DNA from: Peptococcaceae bacterium UBA2264
GTDB lineage: Bacteria > Bacillota > Desulfitobacteriia > Desulfitobacteriales > Desulfitobacteriaceae
Direction: 5' to 3'
Assembly: GCA_002347475.1 (NCBI GenBank)
Contig: DDXI01000151.1
Coordinates: 1 to 25,833 of the forward strand
DNA length: 25,833 nucleotides
The notes under the pieces are model-generated. The model worked only from the letters and a program-made list of their open reading frames with translations, did no database searches and was not told the DNA's origin. Made by a program: the position numbers and the translations under genes. Shown here piece by piece: positions 1 to 7,306 of the stretch. The number at the start of each line of letters is the position of its first letter. Position 1 is the first letter of the stretch.

Positions 1-570
1 AAAAAAGTATAAATAAGGCTATTATTACAGATCTCATATTTGATTTTTTGTATATTAACATCTGCGAGGGCTCCCCCTTTTCCTGCCGGTCCACAAGAAT
101 CTCCTGGAGCAGCGTTAGACATGTATTTGATTTTAGCATATTTCTAATTCTGTGTGCCAGTATTTATTCCAAAAAAATTCAAAATATGGTCACTTAATAA
201 CAGCCCCGGTTGTATTTTGAGTGCTGTAAATTTCATTATAACATTTTCCGCGTTCTCTTAGCACTTCTCGTGGCAAACCCGGTTTGATAAACTCCCCTCA
301 AGTGCAGCAGGGACGGACACCAGAGCGAGAGCGTTCTTATTTGCCGCAGCAGCTCCCTGCCTTTGTCTCAAATCTGCGGCTTTAAGATGCAGGTAATACA
401 CAATTTTTCAGGAGGACTCTGTATTATTATTCAGTTATAATGGTAAGAAAAAGGCTGTTTGATAGCAAGAGAGCGGAGTACTGTGAAAAGTAATGCTCGA
501 TATCGGTGAACCAACAATTGGAAACAGCAAGGACCGGGGATTGTGACACAGGTGAAAGGAGTGACCTTAG
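1..570. other. gene-free leader region
   Basis: No open frame with a credible start, ribosome binding site or recognisable product was found here on either strand. The stretch is AT-rich at the left edge and more mixed after about 280. A TATAAT-like hexamer near 434-440 on the plus strand could be a -10 element for the SRAP gene, but no good -35 box lies 16-18 bases upstream. Complementary arms GCAGGGA (about 306) and TCCCTGC (about 353) could pair, but no T-run follows. It may be a decayed gene or plain intergenic DNA. Confidence 0.4.
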
Positions 571-1155
571 GTGTGCGGACGCTATTTTATTGACTTGGGC
601 CAAGAGGGATCGGAATTAATCAAGATCATTGAAGAGGTCAAGGAACGCTATAAGAATACGCTGGAATTGGCTGCCATGAAAACCGGCGAAATTTTTCCTA
701 CCTATATTGTGCCCGTACTCACCTCAGCGTCACCGCTGCTGATGAAATGGGGCTTTTCCCGTTTTGACGGCAAGGGACAGGTTATTAACGCCCGGGTGGA
801 AACAGTGCCTGTAAAACCGATGTTTCGCAAACCTTTCATGGAGCATCGTTGTCTGGTACCGGCAAGCTGTTTCTTCGAGTGGGAAAAGAGGGGCCCCAAA
901 AAGCAGAGATATGCCATCGGGCTGCAGAATACGCTCTACATGGCGGGACTTTACCGGTTTGAAAAGGATGTCTCAGTACCCTTATTCGTTATCCTGACCC
1001 GCCCGGCTGCACCTGATATTGCCTTCATTCACGATCGTATGCCAGTTATTCTCGCCAAGGACATGCATGAAGCCTGGTTATCGCAGGACGCAGATAACCA
1101 GGAAATTTTGAAGCACTCGGCAGAAAAATTGCTTTACCAGGAAGTTCTTCGATAA
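571..1155 (+). CDS. SRAP-family DNA-protein crosslink protein (YedK/HMCES type)
   Basis: This 194-residue protein belongs to the SOS response-associated peptidase (SRAP) family, whose members crosslink covalently to abasic sites in single-stranded DNA through Cys2 and so shield them. The GTG start at 571 is fixed by the family signature: the protein must begin M-C-G-R-Y so that Cys2 becomes the N-terminal nucleophile. An AGGAG lies nine bases upstream. Other family motifs are visible: VINARVET (Asn73), CFFEW (Glu103) and IHDRMPVIL (His154), matching the Asn, Glu and His active-site residues of YedK. The length is near the usual 200-230. It stands alone on the plus strand; no LexA-type operator was recognised upstream. 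Confidence 0.93.
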   Translation: MCGRYFIDLGQEGSELIKIIEEVKERYKNTLELAAMKTGEIFPTYIVPVLTSASPLLMKWGFSRFDGKGQVINARVETVPVKPMFRKPFMEHRCLVPASCFFEWEKRGPKKQRYAIGLQNTLYMAGLYRFEKDVSVPLFVILTRPAAPDIAFIHDRMPVILAKDMHEAWLSQDADNQEILKHSAEKLLYQEVLR

Positions 1156-1251
1156 AGCGGCCTTTGTCCTCAGACATAGTCTGCTTATACTTGCTTTTTT
1201 AAGTGATGTCGTTTAATCAGCCACGATCTGTGCCTCGTTGATTGTCTATAT

Positions 1252-2091
1252 TCATTTTGCCCTTGCAACAACTGCAAATTCGAAAGACTCAGGTTTATAA
1301 CTTTGACCGGAAACATCCGCATAGATTTCTTCGATAACAAGATCATTCTCTTCAAATTCTCTTTTCAGGGATTCCAGACTGAAACACTGCAGCCAGTTAT
1401 ACACAATACGTGTTTGTTTTTTTTCTACGATTGTATGCTTTTCCAGTAAAACTTTCATATCTTCATATTTAATTATATTGATAAAGCAATAATAATCCTC
1501 TGGTGACCAAAAGTTACCCATGAAATTAAATTCATATGTGGCCATTTCTTATTTTGCATTACAAAAATTCAGGGAATATATGTCAAGCAGAATTTTACCA
1601 TTCGGTTTCAAAAGATTTCTGTATTTTCCCAGCATAACTTTTCTTTGAGTTGGACTCAAAGCAGAGAAATCACACATTATCATTGTAACAAGATCGAATT
1701 GCAGCTTAGTTTTAAACTCTAAATAGTTTTCAAGAATATACTCAACATTCAAGTTTTTATTTAAGGCAATTTGCCAGGCATAATCAAGGGAGCTCTTTGA
1801 AAAATCTACTCCAATAACATTTATTCCTTTTTCAGCAAATTTATTAGTATAAAGCCCTGGTCCACAACCAAAATCTATTAAGCTGGAACTCGGGTTCAGA
1901 TTAAACTGATCCACAATCCAGGAGATGGATCGATCAATAAAATCACTGCTTCTTGATGAAACATCGCTTGCATCGCCAAGAAGAAACTCCAGCATTTTTT
2001 TTGATGTATGTTCATTGGTCCAGAGATCTTCAGCTGTATAAAACTCAAAAGGCTTTGGTTTACTATTAATATTTGTTAATTCATCAAACAA
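1252..2091 (-). pseudogene. class I SAM-dependent methyltransferase, interrupted by an in-frame TAA
   Basis: Two adjacent reading frames, 2091-1549 (180 residues) and 1545-1252 (97 residues), lie in the same phase. They are separated only by a TAA at 1551-1549 and one GAA codon. Read through, they give a protein of about 279 residues matching one class I methyltransferase family. The N-terminal part has the SAM-binding motif LIDFGCGPGLYTNKFAEKG and motif II-like VIGVDFSKSS. The C-terminal part (ATYEFN..FWSPEDYY.., VVYNWLQCFSLESLKREFEE) is the usual family tail. The start is TTG at 2091, preceded by GGGGAG eight bases upstream; the protein begins MFDELTNINSKPKPFEFY as relatives do. A strong promoter lies just upstream. 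Alternatives to a pseudogene are stop readthrough, two separate polypeptides, or a sequencing error. The methyl acceptor is unknown. Confidence 0.85.
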
Positions 2092-2132
2092 AAACTCTAC
2101 TCCCCATCACTTTAATTTAGTCTGATATTATG

Positions 2133-2162
2133 ATTATAATGCTCTCGTATCTGATATCTCAA
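2133..2162 (-). promoter_or_regulatory. sigma-A-type promoter for the methyltransferase gene
   Basis: On the minus strand TTGAGA (2162-2157) and a perfect TATAAT (2138-2133) are separated by 18 bases, placing transcription start about 35 bases before the TTG codon at 2091. The TTGAGA box sits in a short run of near repeats of TATCTCAA between about 2155 and 2180. Confidence 0.6.
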
Positions 2163-2418
2163 GTATCTCACTATCTCAAGGGTTGATGGTGTATGCTTGT
2201 TGCCCAATCCAGATATTCTGGTTAATCATCCTGACAAGGCCGGAATTGATGAAATAGAGAGAAGATCTTTGCAGAGGTAAAAATCATCTCAGATCCGTAA
2301 AAAATGATGGTTATGACAACACAACGGCTATGTCATTACTAAAAACGAGCCTGAGTGTGGTAAGATAGAATTTGCATGGATATCCATATAAATTGAGAAA
2401 ATACTGAGGGTTGAAGAA
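2163..2418. other. intergenic region before the XpaC/VWA/TelA operon
   Basis: About 250 bases without a credible gene. A short plus-strand frame near 2205-2280 reads NPDILVNHPDKAGIDEIERRSLQR before a stop and could be the tail of a lost gene, but it has no start or recognised relative. A perfect 12-base palindrome (ATGGATATCCAT, 2376-2387) lies 31 bases before the next start codon. No clear -35/-10 pair was found for the downstream operon. Confidence 0.35.
2376..2387. promoter_or_regulatory. 12-base palindrome upstream of the operon, possible operator
   Basis: ATGGATATCCAT is a perfect inverted repeat directly upstream of the first gene of the TelA operon, where a dimeric regulator could bind. 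A single site of this length can arise by chance. Confidence 0.25.
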
Positions 2419-3162
2419 ATGGACAGAAAAAAAATTATTAAACTGTTAGCCCTGAATCTGGGCCTTGCGGTTACAAATATCGTTTTGTTCTCCCCGGGGC
2501 TGATCGGGCTGGAGCTGGGCGGAGACAGTGCCCTGGAGACAGCCTTCGGCAGTATGCTGATTTTTTTAAGCGCTGCCGGCCTGATCTACGGCAATTATAA
2601 ACTCCTCTCCGAACCAGGCAAGGTGATCCAGACCAATGAAATCAAAACCACTGAGGATTATATCGAAGCCCTGAACACGCACCGGAGCAAGAAAACATTC
2701 GAAAAGACTGTCAGCCTCTTGCTGGACCAGATTGAGCGCATCACCAAAAAGAACAGGACCATCAGGGATATCCTGCTGCAGATCTTCACGGCATCAGAAA
2801 TCAGCTACCAGAAATTCGACGGAGTCATTGCCGAAGTGGAAAAAATCTTCTATTTAAACATCCGGAGTGTCCTCAATAAATTGAATGCTTTCGACGAAGA
2901 CGACTATAATTTTATCCGCAAAAAACACGAAACCGGGACATTTTCCAGGCAGTTTCTGGAGGATAAGTATAAAGTTTATAACGAATATATCACCTTTGTC
3001 AAAGCAGCGTCCGAAGATAACGAGCAGATTCTGCTGAAACTGGATAAATTGCTGCTGGAGATATCGGGTTTGAACAGTATTGAGAGCGGTCAGCTGGAAC
3101 AGATGGATGGCATGGTTGAAATAGACCAGCTGATCAAACAGGCCAAATTTTATAAAAATTAA
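2419..3162 (+). CDS. two-helix membrane protein, XpaC-like, first gene of the TelA operon
   Basis: The 247-residue protein has two hydrophobic segments near the N-terminus (about residues 8-26 and 42-60). A mostly helical, charged cytoplasmic part of about 180 residues follows, with likely coiled-coil stretches (SLLLDQIERITKKNRTIRDILLQIF and the C-terminal LLKLDKLLLEI region). No catalytic motif was seen. The size, topology and position in front of a TelA gene resemble XpaC-family proteins (5-bromo-4-chloroindolyl phosphate hydrolysis family), which sit beside the TelA homologue yaaN in Bacillus; that assignment is tentative. A GAGGGTTGAAGAA stretch precedes the ATG. The next gene starts 18 bases after the stop, so the two are almost certainly co-transcribed. 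Confidence 0.8.
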   Translation: MDRKKIIKLLALNLGLAVTNIVLFSPGLIGLELGGDSALETAFGSMLIFLSAAGLIYGNYKLLSEPGKVIQTNEIKTTEDYIEALNTHRSKKTFEKTVSLLLDQIERITKKNRTIRDILLQIFTASEISYQKFDGVIAEVEKIFYLNIRSVLNKLNAFDEDDYNFIRKKHETGTFSRQFLEDKYKVYNEYITFVKAASEDNEQILLKLDKLLLEISGLNSIESGQLEQMDGMVEIDQLIKQAKFYKN

Positions 3163-3180
3163 AGAAAGGGGCATATATGC

Positions 3181-4872
3181 ATGCCGAAGAAGATTTCCAC
3201 TAAAGTAATATTCGGGGTAATCGGAGCTGCCTTAATAGTGTCTATCCTGGTCTACCTGGGGATCTCCCTGACCAGCGATATCGGCAAAAGCGAAAGCCAG
3301 ATCAGTACGGAAAAAGCAGCCAAGGCCCTGACAACGATCATCGAAAAGATCAGCGTCAATACAGTGACCCACCAGAAAGGCCAGATAGACCTGCAGGCCG
3401 CAGATCTGAAAGCCTCGCTGCCGGAGATTTCCAAATACCCGGCCCAGGTAGAAAACAGTTCACCCACTTATATTGAAATATTCTCTTCCACGGAAAAAGC
3501 AGGCAGCGGCACTGATGGCTGGTTAACCGAAGTAGCCAGGGATTTCAATAACTCGGCAATTACCATCGATGGAAAACAGGTATCGGTAAGGCTGCGCGGC
3601 ATAGCCTCCGGGATGGCGACTGATTATATTACTTCCGGGAAATATCGGCCTGATGCCTTCACTCCCTCCAATGAGCTCTGGGGAGAAATGATCACTGCCC
3701 AAGGAATTAAGGCCCAATTGGTGCACAAGAGACTGGCCGGCAATGTCGCCGGCATCCTGCTCTCCAAAGCCAAGAAAAACGAACTGGTACAGAAATACGG
3801 AGCCATTAATATCCAGACGATCACCGAGGCCGTGGCCCAGAATGAACTGGCTATGGGCTACACCAACCCCTTTGCCAGTTCCACCGGCCTGAACTTCCTG
3901 ATCTCAGCCTTGTATACCTTTGACAGCAGCAACCTCTTAAGCGACAAGGCCGTAGCAGGCTTTGAGGCCTTCCAGACCAATGTCCCAGTGGTCGCCTACA
4001 CCACCCTGCAAATGAGGGAATCAGCCAAATCCGGCGTTCTGGACGGCTTTGTCCTGGAATATCAGACTTATGTCAATACCCCGGATATCAAGGCCTATGA
4101 ATTTACCCCCTTTGGTGTCCGGCACGACAGCCCCATGTATGCCATCGGCGATTTGCCGGCGGATAAAACAAAGATCCTCAACAAATTTGTGGAATTCACC
4201 CAACAGGAAAAATATCAGCAATTGGCTGCCAAATATGGCTTTATCGGCCTTAATGAATACCGCTCCGAGGCTGGAGCTGTCAGCGGCGCTGTTATTACGC
4301 AAGCCCAAAAACTCTGGAAAGAGAAAAAAAATGCCGGCAAAAATATCTGTGCCGTCTTCATTGCCGATGTCTCCGGCAGTATGAGCGGCGAACCGCTCAA
4401 TAAGCTGAAACAATCCCTGCTCCAGGGCCAGAATTATATCGGCAAGGAAAATCTGGTCGGCCTGGTCTCTTATTCCGATAATGTACACATTGATCTGCCC
4501 GTAGCCAAGTTCGACCTGAACCAAAGGTCCTTCTTCGCCGGGGCGGTATTTGACCTGCAGGCCGGAGGAAACACGGCTACCTTTGATGGCATTGCAGTCG
4601 CCATGCAGATGATTGAGCAGCAGATGGCCGCTGCCCCGGATCTCAAACCTATGATTTTCGTCCTGAGTGACGGGATCACCAACAAAGGCCACTCTCTGAA
4701 TGATATCAAAGAAATAGTGCAGGCCTTTGAAATCCCCATTTACACCATTGGTTATAACGCGGATATTACGGCCCTGCAAAGTATCTCCAGCATCAACGAA
4801 GCGGCCAGTATCAACGCGGATACCGATGATGTCGTCTATAAACTCAGCAATCTCTTCAATGCCCAAATGTAA
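3181..4872 (+). CDS. membrane-anchored solute-binding-like domain fused to a VWA domain
   Basis: The 563-residue protein starts with one hydrophobic segment (about residues 9-28) that anchors or exports it. A region of about 250 residues follows (about 95-350) that resembles a type 2 periplasmic solute-binding protein: PTYIEIFSSTEK, then WLTEVARDFN, SGMATDYI and AMGYTNPFASSTGLNFL. From about residue 388 to the end is a von Willebrand factor A domain with a complete metal-ion-dependent adhesion site: DVSGS (Asp396, Ser398, Ser400), Thr465 in GGNTAT, and Asp497 in LSDG. An AAAGGGG ribosome site lies nine bases before the ATG at 3181; an overlapping ATG at 3177 is out of frame. It sits between the XpaC-like gene and telA. 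The combination suggests an extracytoplasmic sensor or scaffold that binds a small ligand and presents a VWA surface; the ligand is unknown. Confidence 0.88.
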   Translation: MPKKISTKVIFGVIGAALIVSILVYLGISLTSDIGKSESQISTEKAAKALTTIIEKISVNTVTHQKGQIDLQAADLKASLPEISKYPAQVENSSPTYIEIFSSTEKAGSGTDGWLTEVARDFNNSAITIDGKQVSVRLRGIASGMATDYITSGKYRPDAFTPSNELWGEMITAQGIKAQLVHKRLAGNVAGILLSKAKKNELVQKYGAINIQTITEAVAQNELAMGYTNPFASSTGLNFLISALYTFDSSNLLSDKAVAGFEAFQTNVPVVAYTTLQMRESAKSGVLDGFVLEYQTYVNTPDIKAYEFTPFGVRHDSPMYAIGDLPADKTKILNKFVEFTQQEKYQQLAAKYGFIGLNEYRSEAGAVSGAVITQAQKLWKEKKNAGKNICAVFIADVSGSMSGEPLNKLKQSLLQGQNYIGKENLVGLVSYSDNVHIDLPVAKFDLNQRSFFAGAVFDLQAGGNTATFDGIAVAMQMIEQQMAAAPDLKPMIFVLSDGITNKGHSLNDIKEIVQAFEIPIYTIGYNADITALQSISSINEAASINADTDDVVYKLSNLFNAQM

Positions 4873-4937
4873 ATACAAAATGTAATACCAATATGAAAAT
4901 AAAGAAAGAATTTATATAACGGAAGGTTGTTAAGAAT

Positions 4938-6083
4938 ATGGCTTTTACGATGGAAGTACCGAATGAAACGGCCATTAAGAACGAGGTTCTGGAACAGGTC
5001 AAACCGATCCCAGAAGAAGTGACCCAGCTGCAGGCTGCCGCCGAAAGCAATGCCGCCGAAATTATGGCCCTGGATCTGAACGAATTCGCCCGGAAAAAAG
5101 ATATCCTGCACTCTATCGAATCCTTCGGTGCCGGTTCAATGAAAAACTCCGCCGGTAAAAACTCCCTGCTGCAGGTTACAGTAGGCAGCCTCTCCAAAAG
5201 CGGCGATGAAGGCGGCGTTGTTGCCCGGGGGCTGATGGAACTGAACCGGGAAATCAAAGACCTTGATCCCAGTCTGGTCGATTTCAGCAAGAGCGGAATC
5301 CTGGGGAAAATCTTTAACCCGGTCCGGGCCTACTTCGACAGGTATCAGAAAGCAGATTCGGCAATTGCCGATATCCTGGTCTCCCTGGACAAGGGCAAGG
5401 CAACCCTGAAAAACGACAACACCACCCTTGAACTGGAGCAGCAGTCCCTGCGGGATTTGACCCTGAAGCTGAATAAGGAGATCCAGTTGGGCATCCTGCT
5501 GGATGAGGCCATCGGTAAACAGGTAGCAGCGGCCAAAGCCGGCAATCAGGACCCGGAAAAAATCAAGTTTGTCACCGAGGAAGTCCTCTTCCCCCTGCGG
5601 CAGCGGGTCATGGATATGCAGCAGATGATAGTCGTCAATCAGCAGGGCGTCATGGCCACCGAGGTCGTCATCAGAAACAACAAGGAACTGATGCGCGGTG
5701 TGGAGAGAGCCAAAACCGTGACGATCTCCGCTTTAAAAATCTCGGTGATGGTGGCCAGTGCCCTCTACAATCAGAAGATTGTCCTCAAGAAAATCCAGAT
5801 GCTCAATGAGACCACGAACAATATCATCAACAGCACCTCGCAGATGCTGAAAAACCAGGGCCTGGAAATCCAGAAACAAGCTATGGAGGCCAATATCTCC
5901 GTTGAGACGCTGAAGACTGCTTTTGCCGATGTCATGGCGGCCCTGGATTCTATCAGCACCTATAAGCAGGAAGCCCTGCCCCGGATGAGGGAGACTATCA
6001 ATCAGTTCAAAGAATTGGCAGAAAAGGGCGAACAGCAGATTCAGCAGCTGGAAAAAGGACATAAATTATCTTTCCAGGCATAA
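4938..6083 (+). CDS. telA: TelA/KlaA-family toxic anion resistance protein
   Basis: The 381-residue protein is a full-length TelA family member. It is soluble, highly helical and coiled-coil rich. Family features are DPSLVDFSKSGILGKIFNPVRAYFDRYQKADSAI (about 110-145), LLDEAIGKQVAAAK and the C-terminal helix ending IQQLEKGHKL. Homologues are linked to tellurite and other toxic-anion resistance and to cell-envelope stress, but the biochemical activity of the family is not established. A GGAAGG lies upstream of the ATG at 4938, and the gene follows the VWA gene by 65 bases. The pairing of a cytoplasmic TelA with two membrane proteins suggests one envelope-stress module. No clear rho-independent terminator was seen after the stop. 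Confidence 0.92.
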   Translation: MAFTMEVPNETAIKNEVLEQVKPIPEEVTQLQAAAESNAAEIMALDLNEFARKKDILHSIESFGAGSMKNSAGKNSLLQVTVGSLSKSGDEGGVVARGLMELNREIKDLDPSLVDFSKSGILGKIFNPVRAYFDRYQKADSAIADILVSLDKGKATLKNDNTTLELEQQSLRDLTLKLNKEIQLGILLDEAIGKQVAAAKAGNQDPEKIKFVTEEVLFPLRQRVMDMQQMIVVNQQGVMATEVVIRNNKELMRGVERAKTVTISALKISVMVASALYNQKIVLKKIQMLNETTNNIINSTSQMLKNQGLEIQKQAMEANISVETLKTAFADVMAALDSISTYKQEALPRMRETINQFKELAEKGEQQIQQLEKGHKLSFQA

Positions 6084-6198
6084 GGAGTAGAAATGCTGTA
6101 ACGATAAGGTGTGGTGACCAAGTTACATTTTCGCTTATCGACAGGCTTTCTTCCCGTGTTTCCTGCAACTTAATGTTTTTTCTCTCACAAAGCAAACC

Positions 6199-6834
6199 TT
6201 ATGCATTGTTTGCCTCTGCATAGAGTTTTTTCCAATAGGCATTGTGATCTGACCAGGCAAGAGGAAGGCATTCCTTAAGCTCCCTGATTCGCTGTTCTGC
6301 TCTTGGCCTGGTATTTTCATCTATCAGGCCGGCCGCCTGATCTCTGAAAACCTCCGCCGAGCGGAAGCGAATGGTCGAGCAGTGAACTGCCAGAGAAGCC
6401 CAGACACAGGCTTCAAGCGGGTCTTGCTTTACACCTGTTCCCTGCAAAAAATAGCCTGCCAGATTGCATTGGGCAGGGGCATTGCCATGATCAGCAGCCC
6501 GCAGCCACCAAAGCACTGCCTTTTCAGGATCATTTGCACAGGCATTATGCTTAGGATATGCCATAGCATAAAAATTTCCAACTCCACATTCTGCCGATGG
6601 GTAAGCTTCTTCTGCGGCTGCCAGATACAGCCGGAAGGCTTCATTATAATTTCTCCGTACGCCAAGATGATCGAAAAAAGCAATGCCAAGCTGACATATG
6701 GCCGGCACGTATCCGTTACCGGCCAGCCTCTTGACAACCTTGATTCCCTTGGCGTAATTGCGCTCTTCCTGGCTGCCATAGAACAACTGATATAGCATCC
6801 CAAAGTCTTTCTTCTCCTGATCATTACCCCACAT
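6199..6834 (-). CDS. Sel1-repeat (SLR/TPR-like) protein
   Basis: The 211-residue protein contains three or so Sel1-like repeats. Each has the alternating small-residue helix pattern: YVPAICQLGIAFFDHLGVRRNYNEAFRLYLAAAEE, then YPSAECGVGNFYAMA..NDPEKAVLWWLRAADHG, then NAPAQCNLAGYFLQGTGVKQDPLEACVWASLA. Sel1 repeats form an alpha-solenoid that mediates protein contacts; no enzymatic motif or signal peptide is present. The ATG at 6834 is preceded by GGAGGG with an eight-base spacer. It is transcribed convergently toward telA and divides that operon from the cobalamin-regulated cluster. The partner is unknown. Confidence 0.85.
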   Translation of the reverse strand: MWGNDQEKKDFGMLYQLFYGSQEERNYAKGIKVVKRLAGNGYVPAICQLGIAFFDHLGVRRNYNEAFRLYLAAAEEAYPSAECGVGNFYAMAYPKHNACANDPEKAVLWWLRAADHGNAPAQCNLAGYFLQGTGVKQDPLEACVWASLAVHCSTIRFRSAEVFRDQAAGLIDENTRPRAEQRIRELKECLPLAWSDHNAYWKKLYAEANNA

Positions 6835-7250
6835 AAAATAAACCCTCCATATAACACATACCTGCTAAAGGCTGCTTGAGTTGGTATGAGTGCCATTTTC
6901 CTCAATGATTCCACTTCATAAGGATTTACTAAAACGATTTCTTAACCTTTTTATACACCCATTTTACAGGCAGCCTTGTAACAGAAATAGTTCTTTTTGG
7001 AATAGTTCTTTTTCAGTTCTCAATATATTTGGCACATTCTCCTTGTCTGCTGTTTTTTCCTGCCGATTTTCCTTATTACTGCCTCCATCTCCCTGTATTC
7101 TTTATTAAGGAACCTGGCTATCAAAAAAATCCGGTTACCTGGACATTTATCGATAATGCCTTCAGTAGCCGGATAAAAGAAAGGAAGTATAAGAATCAGG
7201 ATTTGCACCTGTTTTCCTCATAAGACAAGGTCCCAAGAACCTAGTGCTTT
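6835..7250. other. gene-free spacer between Sel1 gene and CobN operon end
   Basis: About 415 bases with no convincing gene. A minus-strand frame at 7208-7020 could encode 62 residues, but it has no clear ribosome site and matches nothing I recognise. The only structure noted is a 13-base direct repeat listed separately. Confidence 0.4.
6986..7013. repeat. 13-base tandem direct repeat
   Basis: AATAGTTCTTTTT occurs at 6986-6998 and again at 7001-7013, separated by GG. It is probably a slippage duplication in intergenic DNA. Confidence 0.6.
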
Positions 7251-7284
7251 AAAAACTTTGTATTTACTTTTAAATAACAAGGTT
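7251..7284 (-). terminator. intrinsic terminator after the CobN-like operon
   Basis: On the minus strand a 13-pair stem with one bulged T and one G-T pair (left arm 7284-7271, loop AAAG 7270-7267, right arm 7266-7254) runs into a short T-run. It lies 23 bases beyond the stop of the CobN-like gene. The stem is AT-rich, so it is not a strong terminator on paper. Confidence 0.55.
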
Positions 7285-7306
7285 ATAATGATTTAATTGC
7301 TCCAGC

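Noticed and set aside
4021..4878. 285-codon minus-strand open frame
   Set aside because: It is antisense to the VWA domain gene, whose motifs are intact; no ribosome site or recognisable domain on the minus strand.
6102..6140. CGATAAG / CTTATCG inverted repeat after telA
   Set aside because: The loop is 25 bases and no T-run follows, so it is not convincing as a terminator.
7020..7208. 62-codon minus-strand frame in the spacer
   Set aside because: No ribosome site, no family and poor protein-like character overall.
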